From Dicyema japonicum (Eukaryota; Dicyemida; Rhombozoa; Dicyemidae): DNA of 64,000 nt. A model generated the notes under the pieces. The model searched no databases, had not been told where the DNA came from, and was given only the letters and a program-made list of their open reading frames with translations. The translations under genes were made by a program, and so were the position numbers. The DNA lies in contig RDEW01000005.1 in NCBI GenBank assembly GCA_011109175.1, forward strand, positions 1,738,324-1,802,323. Direction: 5' to 3'. Positions 48,348 through 60,559 of this stretch are shown here, piece after piece. Positions within the stretch are counted from its first letter, which is position 1; every line of letters begins with the position of its first letter.

Positions 48348-48800
48348 TAGACGTTTGACTGATTGGAAAGTATAGCTAATTAGAATAAGTATAGAGTATA
48401 TCATCAGTACCTACTTTTATTAATAATTTATTATATGTTTGGTTCGTCAAACTAAATATAAAAAAAATATTATTATTTTTTTTTAAATATTTTATAAAAT
48501 ATATCTATGATCTGTTACCAAAATCATTTTTATCCAGTTCTAAGAAATAATTTTTTTCAACCAATTCTTTACTTTGAGATTGATACAATGTAGTTTATAA
48601 CTTTAATTTGATATCGAGAATTTCTTTTCCCCGTATTTAGGGAAAAAGTTACGATCTCTTTCTAACTTGATGTCAATCCTTCTTTCGTCTTTAATTTTAT
48701 TTGCGCAAAAAAGATGCTTTTTTTATTCACAAGAGCATCAAGGGCTTCATACTCGATGTATTTTATAGGAAAACTCAAGAAATAAACAACCTTTATGAAT

Positions 48801-49329
48801 TTTCGATTATGATTCGAAGATTTTTTTCCGAAACTACAAGACTTTTCGAGATGTCTACTAGCGCGCAATAGAGGATCACGGTGGAGGCTGACGGAGAGGA
48901 CGATGATTAGGAATACGACACAAGGGAAACTTAACTAATTTTATGTTTTCTCGGAAGTGCTAAAAATACATCCAAATTAGGCCTATCGTCGGCATCACAT
49001 CAATAACCCACGGCTAGGTGGTCATGTATTGCCTTTGATTTTCTTCAGGAGTTGTCTGAGAAATTTTTACCAATTCGCGAAACAGGTTCGCTATGGTAGG
49101 AATTATCATACATCAGTTCTTTGTGTGGTTCAGGAACTGGAAAGGATGGTCTGGTTCCCTGGTTTCATTTAAGAATTGGAGGTTCCTCATGCAGAGGTGT
49201 TCTTTCATGTGGAGAATGGTGGTTTCCCAGTGGAGGTGGGCGGAAACCCACCTATAAAATTGACTTTATGTAATAATATACCATTTAAATACTATAATGC
49301 TACAATTTTTTTGATTATACTTTAATCTG
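48801..49329. other. No gene recognised apart from a short pseudogene fragment
   Basis: Contains the fragment at 48960-49025. A minus-strand stretch around 49.06-49.25 kb is proline-rich (GFRPPPLGNHHSPHERTPLH) but has an in-frame TGA and no known family. Confidence 0.35.
48960..49025 (-). pseudogene. Decayed fragment of the 36.7-37.2 kb ORF
   Basis: AATACATCCAAATT and GATCACATCAATAACCC blocks match 37037-37086 with several substitutions. The reading frame is lost and the flanks do not match. Confidence 0.5.
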
Positions 49330-51230
49330 AATTTTGCATCAGGGAATATCCCTTACATCGACCGTGAACTCTTTTTTTCTGCCTTATTATTTCCCTTCTC
49401 GAAACCTGGTGGCGGAGTCAGGCCTATTGCTGTTGGAGCCGATTCCGAAGATTACTTCAAAAGTTTCGTGCTGGCATGTCATCAATGATTTTTCTTTCAG
49501 AACTGAAAACTGTACATCTCGAAGTGGGCATCCGCGGCAGGTGCAAATCGGCCATTCATGCCGCTAGTTCATTTGTGAACTATTGTAAAGTGAAGCTGGA
49601 CGTTTCCAACGCCTTCAATTTGGTGAGGAGGGACCATCTTGTGGAAACCGTTTTGAGGAGAGCCCCAAGAATTATCTACATTACATACCTCGCATAAGGT
49701 ACTCCAAACCATCTCGTCATTGGTGATGTTCTCATTAAATCATCGACTGGGATTCAACAAGGTAATTCTCTTGGTCCGCTTTTTTTTGTTTTGACAGTGG
49801 ATGTGACTGCCCGTTCATGTGTGACGGCTTTCAATTTTTGGTATTTGGACGATGTCACGATCGGTGGATCTTCGAGACGGTTTTGAAAAGTCTTGAAATA
49901 TTTCTTCCCATTCTTAGGATTTATTGACTCGTGATTAATTCAAGTAAATCTGAAATTTGTAATCTGTGACTCTCGCAAACTGAACTCTTTAAATCACGAT
50001 GCAAGATCATGTCTTTTCTCACCGATGTGGAACACATTATTGTATTGAACTCCCCTATTTCCAAGGACATTATCCCTCGTAAACTTTCGGAGATTAGTAG
50101 AGCCATTGTTAATTTTCTCGAACTTGATCCACATACTTTGTTTTTTATTGAAAAATTGCTACCTCTTTCTGGAAAGCCTGGAGAATTTCAAGACTATTGA
50201 AGAAACTGTGAATATAAATTTCGATAAAATTGGTTTGAAGCAAGAATTTTTACCCGTCAAATTTTGGTTTAACTTCTATCGTAAACGGTTCTTACCATCC
50301 TTCATTTCCTATTTATCGTGCAACTCGTTTCCAGATTTTTGCAAGTCGGCTCTGGACGACAAAATTGCTGATGGGTTGAAATAGCTGGTAGGTGGATTTC
50401 GGAGAAACCCCTCTTGATACACACCTACTGAGGAACTGGACCAATATTCTGTACAAAAAATACTCATTCGACCCTTATGGAAACAGAAGAGTTTCACCGT
50501 AGGGCTTGCATTCTGGCAGCCTCTTCCACTCACAGCGGTGCTTGGGTGAACGCGTTCCCATCATCGTCAATTGGTTTCCTTCTGTAACAGGACACCTCCA
50601 GAGTGGGATTTCTATCCGTTTCAGGAAGACCTGTGCCAGCTTCATCCATGCCGTTGTGGATCTGTTGTGGACTACAAAGTTCTTCACCCTCTCTCTTGCC
50701 GTTTCAGCAGAGGCCGGTTCCCAAGGCATGCAACCATCAACGGGGTTGTGAAACGCTCTCTTGAAACGGCTGATTCCCGTCGTCTCTGTAACCGGTGGGC
50801 CTGGATCGTGGAAATGGAATGCGCCCAGACAGGTTATCTGTCTTCCTCTTCTCTCGAGGGAAATACTTGATTTGAAATGGGGCTTGTACCGACACCTTTT
50901 CTAAGTCGAGACTTACAGGTTCCGCGTTGAAAGCTTTGAAAGCTCGTACTTTCGAAAATTTCTAGATAAAAAAGTACATCAGCTTCTTCACAAGATTCCA
51001 TGTTCAGCCCATCGCTGTGGAAACGAATGGAGTCTTCGGACTCAAGACGATCTCTTTTCTAAGATCGCTTAGGTCAATGATTTCGAAAGTAAGCAATTGG
51101 AAAACCGAATAGTTGTTCCAAGGGTTTTCTCTGGCTGTTATCAGAAGAAAAGCCAATCCATTCTATCAGCTGGATTATTTTGATGTCTTGTTTCGTAATA
51201 AATTGTCGTCTTTCTTTCATGTAAATAAAT
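49330..51230 (+). mobile_element. RLE-A element (decayed) between the two duplication copies
   Basis: Plus-strand blocks in order: VRPIAVGADSEDY (RT), KLDVSNAFNLVRRDHLVE (catalytic-aspartate block), FWYLDD (about 49.85 kb), a degraded finger (about 50.65 kb: CGSVVDYKVLHPLSCRFS) and the end GFSLAVIRRKA (about 51.13 kb). Closest to the 25.5-27.2 kb copy. It lies immediately upstream of duplication copy 2. Confidence 0.75.
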
Positions 51231-51333
51231 CAAGTTTAATTGAAGCCAATATACTGACATATTTTCTCAATCTTTCCAGAAACTTAGCAAATTCGCTTCT
51301 TTCTTCGCTTTCATGCAATCTCTAAAAGCAATA

Positions 51334-51635
51334 ATAATAATAAAGCCATTTCACGAGAGCCATAGTATTTATAGCTCCGCAGGACACACACTTTATTTAA
51401 GTAAAAAACAGTTAATTTTAACTAATCAAGGAATGATCTTCACTTTTTTTTCTTGTGTGAGTGTCCTTTCTAGACAATCCAGTTCCGCAGTGAGTATCCA
51501 CTGATGACGGCGTCACTCGTCAAACCCTTTCTGCATCGTAGATGCGTGGAACCTTCCACCGGGTGAACAGCAGCGAGATTCGAACCCGTAGCCTAAGCCA
51601 CTTTGCCAGACATCTAACCACTATGCCACCCGGCT
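51334..51635 (-). repeat. SINE1, full length with target-site duplication
   Basis: Flanked by AAAGCAATA (51325-51333, 51636-51644). The paralogous site in copy 1 (about 41.22 kb) is empty. Head AGCCGGGTGGCATAGTGG and B box GGTTCGAATCTC are intact and the tail is (ATT)n. Best evidence that SINE1 moved after the duplication. Confidence 0.92.
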
Positions 51636-52189
51636 AAAGCAATAGATCAAGAATTGTACAATGCTAGTTTATATACACAGAGGAACGTCTCCGGGTGGAC
51701 GAAAGCGTGAGACTAAGTTATGAATTCAATAGTTTTGAATAAGCATTATTACTAAGAACGTTCGAAAATTAATATTTGTTTCGGAGACTGAATTGCTTAA
51801 AAGCGCTATTTTTATTCCTCGTTGACCGTCAGATGAACGTTGGTTCTCCAATAAAATCAACTTTTTGAGCTAAAAGTCAGGAATTCAGATTCCAATGTAA
51901 GAAAATTAATTCTCAAATTAGTAATGAACCCACAACATGTCGATAATTTCGATGTTTTGCGAATTAATTCAGTTGTCCAAGTTCTTCAAATTTTGTGCCA
52001 GATGAGAATCGAAACCAGTCATGAAACTTTGTCTCCGAGTTCATGATTTCGCCCATTCGCAAGAAAAGTGAAATGACAAGTTGCAGCTATCTTGGGAATA
52101 TTAGGACATTCCGTGCAACAGAGGAACTACATGTTTGGGCAAGCAGTTGAAAAATTGCTCTAAATAATCAGATTCCCCAAGAACGCTAA

Positions 52190-52740
52190 TAAACAACGAG
52201 AATGAGACAAGCTTTTATGCTCAAAGATCATAGAAGAGATAAAACCTGTGCTTGAGCAGCATCGTCTGGCTACTGCATTGACCACGAGAGTGGAGCCTGG
52301 CTCAAAGCATTACCATGCACCTTACTGGGACACTGTTGGATGACGACACGACGAGGATTGGGGTTTCCGTCCACCTCGGAATGAATGTTCGCACGATCCA
52401 TCGGTTAGATGTTGGGGAATGGTCGACGCGAAAGACCACACGCGTTTTCCTGCCGAGGAGTGCTGGAAGGAGTCCAAGACAACGGAGTTATTGCTTGGGT
52501 ATTTGAGATTGCTTGAACTTGCTCAAGCCAACCGAAGACCGGACGGAACCACTCTCATCTCATGGGAAAGTAGTAAATACCTCGCCTGGAACGCCACTTG
52601 TGTCGATAATCTCTCTCCCTCCAACTTGCAACGACAGCAGCTAACCCAGGCTCTGCTTCGGAAAAGGCTGAGACCCTAAAGTTAAAGAAATACGAAAGTC
52701 TTGATGGACAGTTCATAAAGTTGATATAACTACTAGTTCT
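52190..52740 (+). mobile_element. RLE-A fragment, finger-endonuclease end
   Basis: VLEQHRLATALTT, then NRRPDGTTLISWESSKYLAW and NATCVD mark the endonuclease. Same subfamily as 15.0-16.9 kb (both have LQRQQLTQALL). The finger is degraded. Confidence 0.7.
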
Positions 52741-53783
52741 TCCCACTTATGTCATCATTTCGATTATTCGACTTCATATTGAAGATGCAATCTCCACTTC
52801 AACCTAAGTCATAGAGTCTTACTTTCATTATTCGGAGGCGCATCCTGGAGAATGCTGAACGTCGACATAAAGAATGTAAGAATAAGAGAAAAACACTGTC
52901 GATCAAGATAAATTTGCTACATTTCAGGCGTTGGAAAACGACGGAAATAGAGTAAACCACAAAATAGAATTAGTTATTTGTGAAATTATGACGAACTTCT
53001 GTTGCATGTCATGCCTCTTCTCAACTGGATGTTCTTGTGTGGATAGAGATTTCGGAATGAGGAAGCGTAAAATAGACCATAAGACTTCAGATTTCGCTTG
53101 ACCCAAATTTGGAGAACTTTGGCAATCGTTTCTAGGAAAACCTATCAGCTCATTAATTCTTAAATGTTCAGTTCAGAGCCTTAATCGATAATAGCTACTT
53201 TGAAGTAATAGCCCCCATATGGGAGAGTCAATGTTTCGCTATCGATTCTCATCTCTTAATTCCTGTCAAGCATTTAATCTTCTCAAAGAACCGTAGTGGC
53301 ATGAGGCTGAGGACTCAAGAATTCTCTATATTGGATAGAAGAAACCCATGTCTGTTAGGAAGAGATACTTTTTGATCTCTTCTGCGTCAGTAACTCAAGA
53401 GTTAAAAAATATTAAATTAACATTAGCCTGAAATTAGAACAATTAGACCGAGAAAATCAAATTATTCATAAACAAGCATATATCATAACCTCTATCTAAA
53501 CCTCGCATAATAAAAGACGTCACAGTGAGATCACAGCACTACTCAAAGACCCTCGCGAACGGAGATGGTTTTCACAGCGCTTTTAATAACCATCTTCTAC
53601 AGCATTGCCTACAGTCTCTTGACAGTTGGAGCCTGATTTTTCACTAAATTTCCACGTGTTTGTTTCCAAACAAAATATCAATAATTTAAACGAAATCAAA
53701 ACCCAAAACCAATCCCAAAGGAAAAAACTCAAAGTTATCTAAATTCTGTTTGGATCATCGGGGTTAACTATGATTAAGTAAAA

Positions 53784-54683
53784 TTAATCATTACATATCT
53801 TGTTTAGCAAAGCACGAAAGTTTGCTGTTGTGATGAATCCGACAGCAGTAGTGTTCCAATATAATTCTGTTTGATTTCTCTAAATTGTTATATAGAAATT
53901 TACAGGGTCGTCTAAAAACGGAAAATTACCAATGTAATCGGCAATATTCGACGGGTTAGGAACTTTGATTGGATGATATTTAGTGATTCTATTATTTGGC
54001 CAATCTAGGACTAATCCAAGAATGCCTGATGAACTGGATACATTTAAAAACTTATTAAAATGACGGAAATAAGACTTTTTATAATCCAAAAAGCAGGTGA
54101 TCATCTAAAGCTTAAAATACAAATGTAACATCATCAACTGCGTGGATTTTCGCCATATAAGCTATATCAGATATTGTATCCTTTTTTCTGTCAGCCAGTA
54201 TAAGAATGGTATATGAATTTTGCTTAAATATATTTTTATAGTTGTATTTCTCCAGCCAAAGTTGACCTGTTTCATCTTCAAGGTAGTCTTTCATGTTTTC
54301 GACGTCTTGCTCCCCTAATATAGAGTAAATTATTAACTCACCATAATATTCATCAATCTTAATTCCATTTTTAAATAAGACTAGTGATGGAAGAGCTTTG
54401 ATATTCCATTGTTCTACAAGTTTATGATTTGCTTTCGCATTCATAATTCCAAACTTCAAATCATGTTTTGGAAAAATATGAGAAAGTTGGAAAAAGTTAT
54501 AGCGTAGAGCATAAAAGCTATAGGAAATGTTAAAAATACTGTAAGCTATTTTATAAGCAAATAAATACTTATTTCAACAAAATACCAATCAGATTCTTTA
54601 ATTTTACGTTCAAAATTTTTAGTATTTAGTCTTTCGACTGATTGGAAAGTATTGCTAATCAGAATAAGTATAAAGTATATCAT
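53784..54683 (-). CDS. PDI-like thioredoxin-fold protein, secreted/ER, without CxxC
   Basis: Starts MIYFILILISNTFQSVERLN, a signal peptide, and continues NTKNFERKIKESDWYFVE, the usual entry of a protein-disulfide-isomerase a-domain. The FYA motif follows, but the expected tryptophan-CGHC active site is replaced (FYALRYNFFQLS). KFGIMNAKANHKLVEQWNIK and ALPSLVLFKNG complete a thioredoxin fold with its cis-proline. A second fold contains CFLDYK, SSGILGLVLDW and VPNPSNIADYIG. GT-AG introns of 27, 25 and 24 nt are clear in the 3' half. The first one or two junctions are less clear and need one extra T in a T-run. About 259 residues; no KDEL-type end (stops KICND). Probably a non-catalytic PDI relative acting on folding in the ER. 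It is the intact member of the duplicated pair. Confidence 0.65.
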
Positions 54684-54780
54684 TATTACCTACTTTTATT
54701 AATAATTTATTATATGTTTGGTTCGCCAAACTAAATATAAAAAAATTATTATTTTTTAAATAGTTTTATAAAATATAACT

Positions 54781-56525
54781 TTGATTGAAATTTCAAGAAG
54801 GATCAGAAGGGCTGAAGCAAACAAGTGGGAAAAGCGAATCTGCTCTCTCCCATTTCAGAAATCTGCCCAGATGGTCTGGAAGGCAATAAAAAGACTTGGC
54901 CCTAAAGAAAACTCCACCTCGAAACAAAAGACAGACCAACACAGCTTAAATAAACTAATGAAGTATTATACCGGTATAAGTCACAAAACCTTCAAGAAAA
55001 TGGATGGACCCTCTTTGTTCTCGATGAGACCTAAAAGAATCCCGCCGATCACTTTTATTTCTCATTCAAACGTATTCGAAGGCTTGAAGATGATTAATCC
55101 CTCCCGCTCTTGTGGTCCAGATGGCATCCCTTCAATACTTCTTAAACACCTTGGACCGGTTACTATTGGGGTAATCTCCCTTATTTTCAACTATTCTTTG
55201 AACATGAATTCCATCCCTACGATTTGGAAACTTTCCCACATACGCCCAATACCAAAACCTGGCAAGGACAAAAACAATCCCGCTTCATACCGACCAATTT
55301 CTCTATTATGTTCATTTTCAAAATTATTGGAAAAACTGGTACTTGATCTCATTTCCCCGTCCCTTCCCTTCAGTTCCTCTCAACATGGCTTCAGAAAGTT
55401 CTATTCAACGTCCACCCACCTTACTTCTCTCAATCAATTTATCCTTGATGGCTTCAACTCAAGTCCTCGTCACCTCAAAACCATCGTCTGCTCTGTGGAT
55501 CTGCGTAAAGCCTTTGACTCTGTCTCCAGGAAAATCTTAACCAGGAAATTATTTGGACTCTCCATTAACCCCAATCTAAAACTCTGGCTTTCGAATTTCC
55601 TCAGCGGGAGAAGGGCCCGGGTTTGTATGGATGGGACCAAATCACTTTCGAGACTACTTCCCAATGGTGTTCCGCAAGGCTCTCCTTTGTCCCCCGCCTT
55701 ATTCAACCTTTTTATGTCCGATTTGCCACGATCAGTTGATAAACGATCTTCTCCTCTCCTATGCTGATGACATTCTAATTGGATCCCGTGACCAGGATCT
55801 CCTAAAAGCCTCAGAAAGAGTTCAAAAACAACTACACGTGATTCAAAATTGGTTAATCTCCAACAGACTTGATATATCTCCTGAGAAGTCCTCCACATCC
55901 CTATTTACCTCAAACAAACGTCTTGGAAGAATGACCGTTGATTTATTTATCAACTAAACTAAAGTATTTTTTACGAAGAAATTGAAAATCTTAGGAGTCG
56001 CCTTTGACACGCACATGACCTTCTCCCCTCATGTCGAATATATCTCCGGAACCTGCTCAAGAAAGCTTAGTTTGATCAAATCTATTTTTGGTGGCATCAG
56101 AATCCCTTTCCCAGCATTGAAACTACTACATAAACAATTCATTGAGCCATCTATCAGCTACAAACAGAAAATCAGTGATATTCAGTCCCTATCAGCTACA
56201 ACTATCGGCAAGCTCGTGAGAACAGTCAGTCTCACACCCACCTCTCTGGAAGACCTTATCGGACAAAATGGGAAGGAATTCGCCGCTCTGTGCCGAAAAT
56301 CCAACTTCCTACAATGCTCCAATGGATCGGGTCTTACTAGAAAACTTTACATCACCCCTCTTGCTTTTCTTTCAAAACCCTCCCGTCCTCAAAGAAGCTG
56401 TGTTGGATCTCGGAAGGTCCACAGGAAAAAGTTGAGAGACCTGATGGAGGCGGCCGGGATCACCTAATTAGTTTAATACAATTAAATTAACTATTGGTGT
56501 TCTTGGGTTAAATAAATAATATTTT
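54781..56525 (+). mobile_element. CR1/Jockey-like LINE, long 5'-truncated copy
   Basis: A 329-codon frame holds RSCGPDGIPSILLKHL, SYRPISLLCSFSKLLEKL, VCSVDLRKAFDSVSRKI and LLPNGVPQGSPLSPALFNLF. The catalytic LLSYADDILIG is in the next frame after a shift at about 55.745 kb, in an A-run. The post-RT MKILGVAFDTHMTFSPHVEY and LLHKQFIEPSISY follow, ending EAAGIT. The 3' tail GGGATCACCTAATTAGTTTA ends TTAAATAAATAATATT. The insertion replaced about 40 nt of the duplicated sequence present in copy 1. Confidence 0.85.
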
Positions 56526-56765
56526 TTTTTCAACCACTTCTTACTTTGGATCAATCCTATGTAGTCTTTAACTTTAATCTGATTGCGAAATTTTCTTTCC
56601 CCCTTATTTTGGGAATAAATTTCGACTCTTATCACTTGGGGACCAATCAATTTTATTCTTCCGAAATAGATGCTTTTAACTTCCTTAACCTAATTAAGAT
56701 CAGGAGCATCAAGGGATTTATTCCCAGTGTAAATATAGGAACGGAAGAATCAAAAAAATGTAACT

Positions 56766-57059
56766 TTATGAATTTTCATGGCGATTAAAAAAAATTTTCC
56801 AATCAAAATAAAATTTTTAAAAGTTATATTTTTTTGTCCAATCTGATTAAAATAATATTTTTTTCATTTCAAAAGAGGATACTTAAAATTGGAATATTTA
56901 TTTAAATTTTAAGTAAAAGTAATTATTTCATAACGCCCGTCTAACTCAACCTTCTCTTCTTGGGGCCAATCTCTACTGTCTGTATAGCTATGTTCACGTC
57001 GCTGCACACACGACATTCAGAGACTACCCTAGATTGACATTTTTACGCTGTCTTCCTTC
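56766..57059. other. No gene recognised
   Basis: AT-rich spacer. Confidence 0.3.
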
Positions 57060-58660
57060 TCACCAAGCATCGGTGCTCCATGCCTCTCTTCAACTTGCAT
57101 ACTCGCCATTCTTCCTTAGTAATAGCGTTTGTATATAAGCTTTGACCCTCTCCTCCACCGTGAAGCCATCCATGTGGCCCTTGAAAAATTTGGATACAAT
57201 TCCATCCCAGGTGATGATTAATCGTATTTTTATTTTATCATAAACGAAAATGTCGAATTTGTCATTCGTTATAGCCGTATCCGTACTGATCGTCGTTTCT
57301 ACACGAATCTTCACAAATTCATTTGCGAAAACAGATTGTACTGAATGGGTCTTCAGTTTATTAGTTTTTTTATTCCATATTGACGGCAGAGATGTAGATG
57401 TGAACATCTGACCACTTCGTTTTGCCGCCTGAGATAATAGCTATTCAGCATTCTCCCACACCTAGTTGCAAGGTGATCGACGGTCTTCTTTTGCTGAGTT
57501 ACAATGTCCGCACTTGGTTTCTATTACGATCTTGAAGTAGACACAGCCTTCCCTTGGTTATATGAGAGTGATTTACATGCACTAGCCATCCAGAGGATTC
57601 AACATCAATTTCAACATTTTCAGATCCTTCACATTTTCAATGTTGTAAGTTTCTGAATAAATCTGACAATCCAGCAGGGAAGACCAGAATTTTGTAATAC
57701 CTTGGTCCAAAAACTGGTGATCGACGAAGTCATAAGCTTTTTTGACCTCGATCCAAGTAGAATTCAAATTGTTTCCGTTTCGTTGATTTAAGCATTTTTG
57801 ACGATGGCTTGCTCTTTCTCACCTTGACCAGTTGATTGTCACTTATCAAGTTGTATGATTCAATATATCCTGATAATTTTTTGTTCACACACTTTTTCAA
57901 TAGTTTATACAGGTTAGGCATACAAGTGATTGGACTTAACTCCTTGGGTGAATCACATACATCAACTTTTGGAATCAGATATGTAATCCCAGGATAGATC
58001 CAATCACAAGGCGTATATTCATCATTTATAATCCTATGAATCTCCTCACAAGATATCCATGAATCAAAGTAAAGTTTTTGTTTAAAAAAAGTTATATATT
58101 CCATCACAACCAGATGCCTTCTAATTTGGAAGCATCATGATAGTCTCGGTGATTTTTTCCTTCGTAGATAGCTAGAGTTCTCTGATCCATTTACTCTTTT
58201 GCTAGTCAAGAAATTTCTGTTCTTTAGCTCAACCTTATTCCAATGTTACTCCAAAATGGAAGATATTCCTCCTCATTGAAAATAATTATCCCCTCTTCGA
58301 TTTGCTTATTTCTTCGTCAAATTGTTTCTTCCCGCTCATTTTACTAGCCGTTTGATTTTTTTTTAATTTTTGCTTAAGTTTAGTGAGTGTGCTTTTCATT
58401 GACTCCTCCCAACTACTTTTAGTGTTATTCCTCTTGGTAAGAGGCTCATAAGTGCACTCCCAGCATATATAATATCAGTGACATCGTTGATATCAAAACT
58501 AGGCATGTAATCAATATATTCCTTGATTGCTGCATTAATTCCATTCAAAAACTCCTTTCTAAGCATTTGTCTGGGAATCTTCCTAGTATGAATACGAAGG
58601 TTTCTTACTGCTGTGAGTACTTTCCTACTTTGTCAGCGGAACCCCTAGAACCATTTTCCA
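57060..58660 (-). mobile_element. RLE-B non-LTR retroelement (decayed, most of RT and endonuclease end)
   Basis: On the minus strand: a pre-RT coiled region, then GITYLIPKVDVCDSPKELSP, ITCMPNLYKLLKKCVNKKL, LISDNQLVKVR and STWIEVKKAYDFVDHQ (catalytic-aspartate block). The YxDD part is deleted. A CGHC-type finger follows (57.45-57.54 kb), then THSVQSVFANEFVKIRVETT and KFDIFVYDK, the start of a PD-(D/E)XK-like nuclease, and KAYIQTLLLRK at the end. From memory this RT type is common in microsporidian genomes; no search was done. Confidence 0.65.
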
Positions 58661-59559
58661 AAATTTGAACTTTAGCCATCTGTTTTTTCTCAACTGGAAG
58701 GCCACAAAGCTCGACTTGAAGAAGAACAAGCATTTAACATTGGTAACGGATTCGATATCCCGAATCTCAAGTTAAAAGCGTTAGAAATATCTACAGATCG
58801 AAAAGTTGGGTAGTAAAAGTTAGCAGTTCTCTACTAGCTACAGGAGCTAAAAAGTTTGAAGAGGAGATCAAGACAGTTTTCACATCTACAGAAACTGAAA
58901 AAAAGTCTCAAGCTTCTGAATACTCTGGCAATGTGTTTATACAGATCTCTGTTACATCGAATATAGGAGCCATCAAAACTTTTAACGTGCTGGACACGTT
59001 CGACTTGACGGGATCTTCAGATTGAGCCACAAAGGCTCCGGGATCTTCCGTCTCGAATTCAGAAAGAAGGAGGACAAAATAAACATGTAAATGCTACTTC
59101 ACCTTTTGGTCCTTAAACTATTGCTTCGGTGAAATCCGAGTGAGACCGACTGAAATTATATTGAAGAACCTGCCCTTTTGAGTTGATGATAACGACCTTC
59201 GTGAATTTTTGAAGGAATTAGTTCCTTTACCACGAGCATATGCCGTTTCTACAAGAGAGATTGAATGTTAGATTCGGTAAGTAGCTCTCCATACTATAAG
59301 TAGCTGATTCGAAATTTCAGATGTACTGAAAAATCCATAAACAAAATTCAGGTGATTCCGGCTCCCTCAACAGTCTTCGCATATTTTCTCGGAGTTCCGA
59401 CTGCGTTCCCAGCGCATTTCCGATATGGGCGGGGTCACATACTCGAGTCTTTCGCAGAGGCACTGTTTCAGTCGCCTTATCATATTTTCAAGGTTTCTGT
59501 GGGCAGGATATCTACACGGGGAGATTTCCTTAGTAAGTTTGCTGCCTTCACTTGAATGT
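58661..59559. other. Unassigned; one open stretch without a known family
   Basis: On the plus strand 58.72-59.03 kb reads FNIGNGFDIPNLKLKALEIS and, in the next frame, ATGAKKFEEEIKTVFTSTET then SGNVFIQISVTSNIG. A GT...AG gap of 22 nt lies between but does not join the frames. It could be part of an unrecognised host gene. Confidence 0.3.
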
Positions 59560-60440
59560 TGCAGATTTCATCTAAATTCGTTGCAGCGAGGTTAGATCCC
59601 CAGACATTAAATGCGTACCCTATTGTAGACTCGATGAACTGTTTGTATATGACATCCAGTCTACTCAGATCTTTTTTTGTCTCTTAGCTTTCCCAAGGAC
59701 GCCTTCAGGAAGTTGATTTTCCTGTACAAGTGTAACATATTTTCGAATGTTTTGTAAAGGTTAAGATGTCAAAGGTAACTCCTACGATTTTCTGGAATTT
59801 GTTTTGCGGGATATTTTTCTCATCCAGTGTGACGTCAATTGATACTTTCCCTAGTCTTCTGTTTCCCGTGAATAGGGTCAACAACGACTTCTCCGGGCTA
59901 GCAGTCAATTGATTCTCCCAAAGCCATAGACTTATTGTATTCAGATTGTCCTGTACTCTACTCGTCGCTTCGATAATGCTCACATCCCTCGAAGCAGTCC
60001 CCCTGTGGGAGAGTGGAAGTCATTCATCAAAGGTTAAACACGAGGGGAGATAACAGGGAGCTCTGATGAACGCCATCTGCTAATAGTCTCGATACGGAAC
60101 ATCGATTGCCCTAGTGTAGTGGTTGAAGATGCATGTTAGTGCTGATACGTCCACTGTGCCCATCTTTTTCAACAGAATAACCGGGATCCCGTCCGGTCCA
60201 CAGGAATGTGTGTTCTTTGTTCAATAGATCTCCAAAGCGACATCTCCCGGAGAAAATACATTGTTGGATTCCTCCATTTCTGTTTAGGTTTTTTGTGTGG
60301 AGGAATATCCATCCTTTTGAATGGTTTGTGGGTTATTCTCACACAATATTTGATAAATTTATTCAGATCCATATCCTGTTCACGGTCTACCTCGATTTGT
60401 TTTCAGCGTTTTTGATATTTCGCAGCATCCTCCACATTTT
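59560..60440 (-). mobile_element. CR1/Jockey-like LINE with RT core deleted
   Basis: The minus strand has LNKFIKYCVRITHKPFKRMD, matching the pre-RT part of the 54.8 kb element (LNKLMKYYTGISHKTFKKMD), then after a deletion LTASPEKSLLTLFTGNRRLG, the block after the YADD motif. The palm domain is gone. Confidence 0.75.
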
Positions 60441-60559
60441 GGTAAGTCAACTATTTTTTTCATATCATTAGAAATTCGGCCCAGTTTTGCACCTTATTAA
60501 AGTGATAGACTGCTCTATCAATTGAGTGGAAATTCAATAAGGACGAATCCAAACAATTT

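Larger units (their letters stand above)
44142..48404 (-). pseudogene. PDI-like pseudogene, split by two insertions
   Basis: Paralogue of the gene at 53784-54683. Reading from 48404 down, the first exon (ATGATATACTCTATACTT) is cut by a LINE fragment at 48001-48347, and RLE-A (44814-47814) lies further downstream. The rest keeps PLLVLFKHGN, CFLDYK, FNQFLNVFSSSGIVGIVMDW and intron-sized GT-AG gaps (25 and 26 nt). Relative to the other copy there is a frameshift after WSTKKG and another near the Y-S-R-G junction. With a 3-kb retroelement inside it cannot make the full protein. Confidence 0.75.
41131..48800. repeat. Segmental duplication, copy 1 (interrupted by four insertions)
   Basis: Sequence from GCCAATATAATGGCATGTTT (41131) to about 48800 aligns by eye, in the same orientation, with 51246-56765. 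Shared segments include ATCAAATTATTC with the AACGCTTTTAATAAT block (42.05 against 53.45 kb), the PDI-like exons, ATTATATGTTTGGTTCG (48.43 against 54.71 kb) and GAGCATCAAGGG (48.73 against 56.70 kb). Private insertions here: SINE2 (41441-41776), hAT (42274-44040), RLE-A (44814-47814) and a LINE fragment (48001-48347). Confidence 0.85.
51246..56765. repeat. Segmental duplication, copy 2
   Basis: Counterpart of 41131-48800. It carries the better-preserved PDI-like gene and its own insertions: SINE1 (51334-51635) and a LINE (54781-56525). A stretch of about 1.4 kb (51.87-53.25 kb), including an RLE-A fragment, has no match in copy 1 and was either inserted here or deleted there. Confidence 0.85.
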
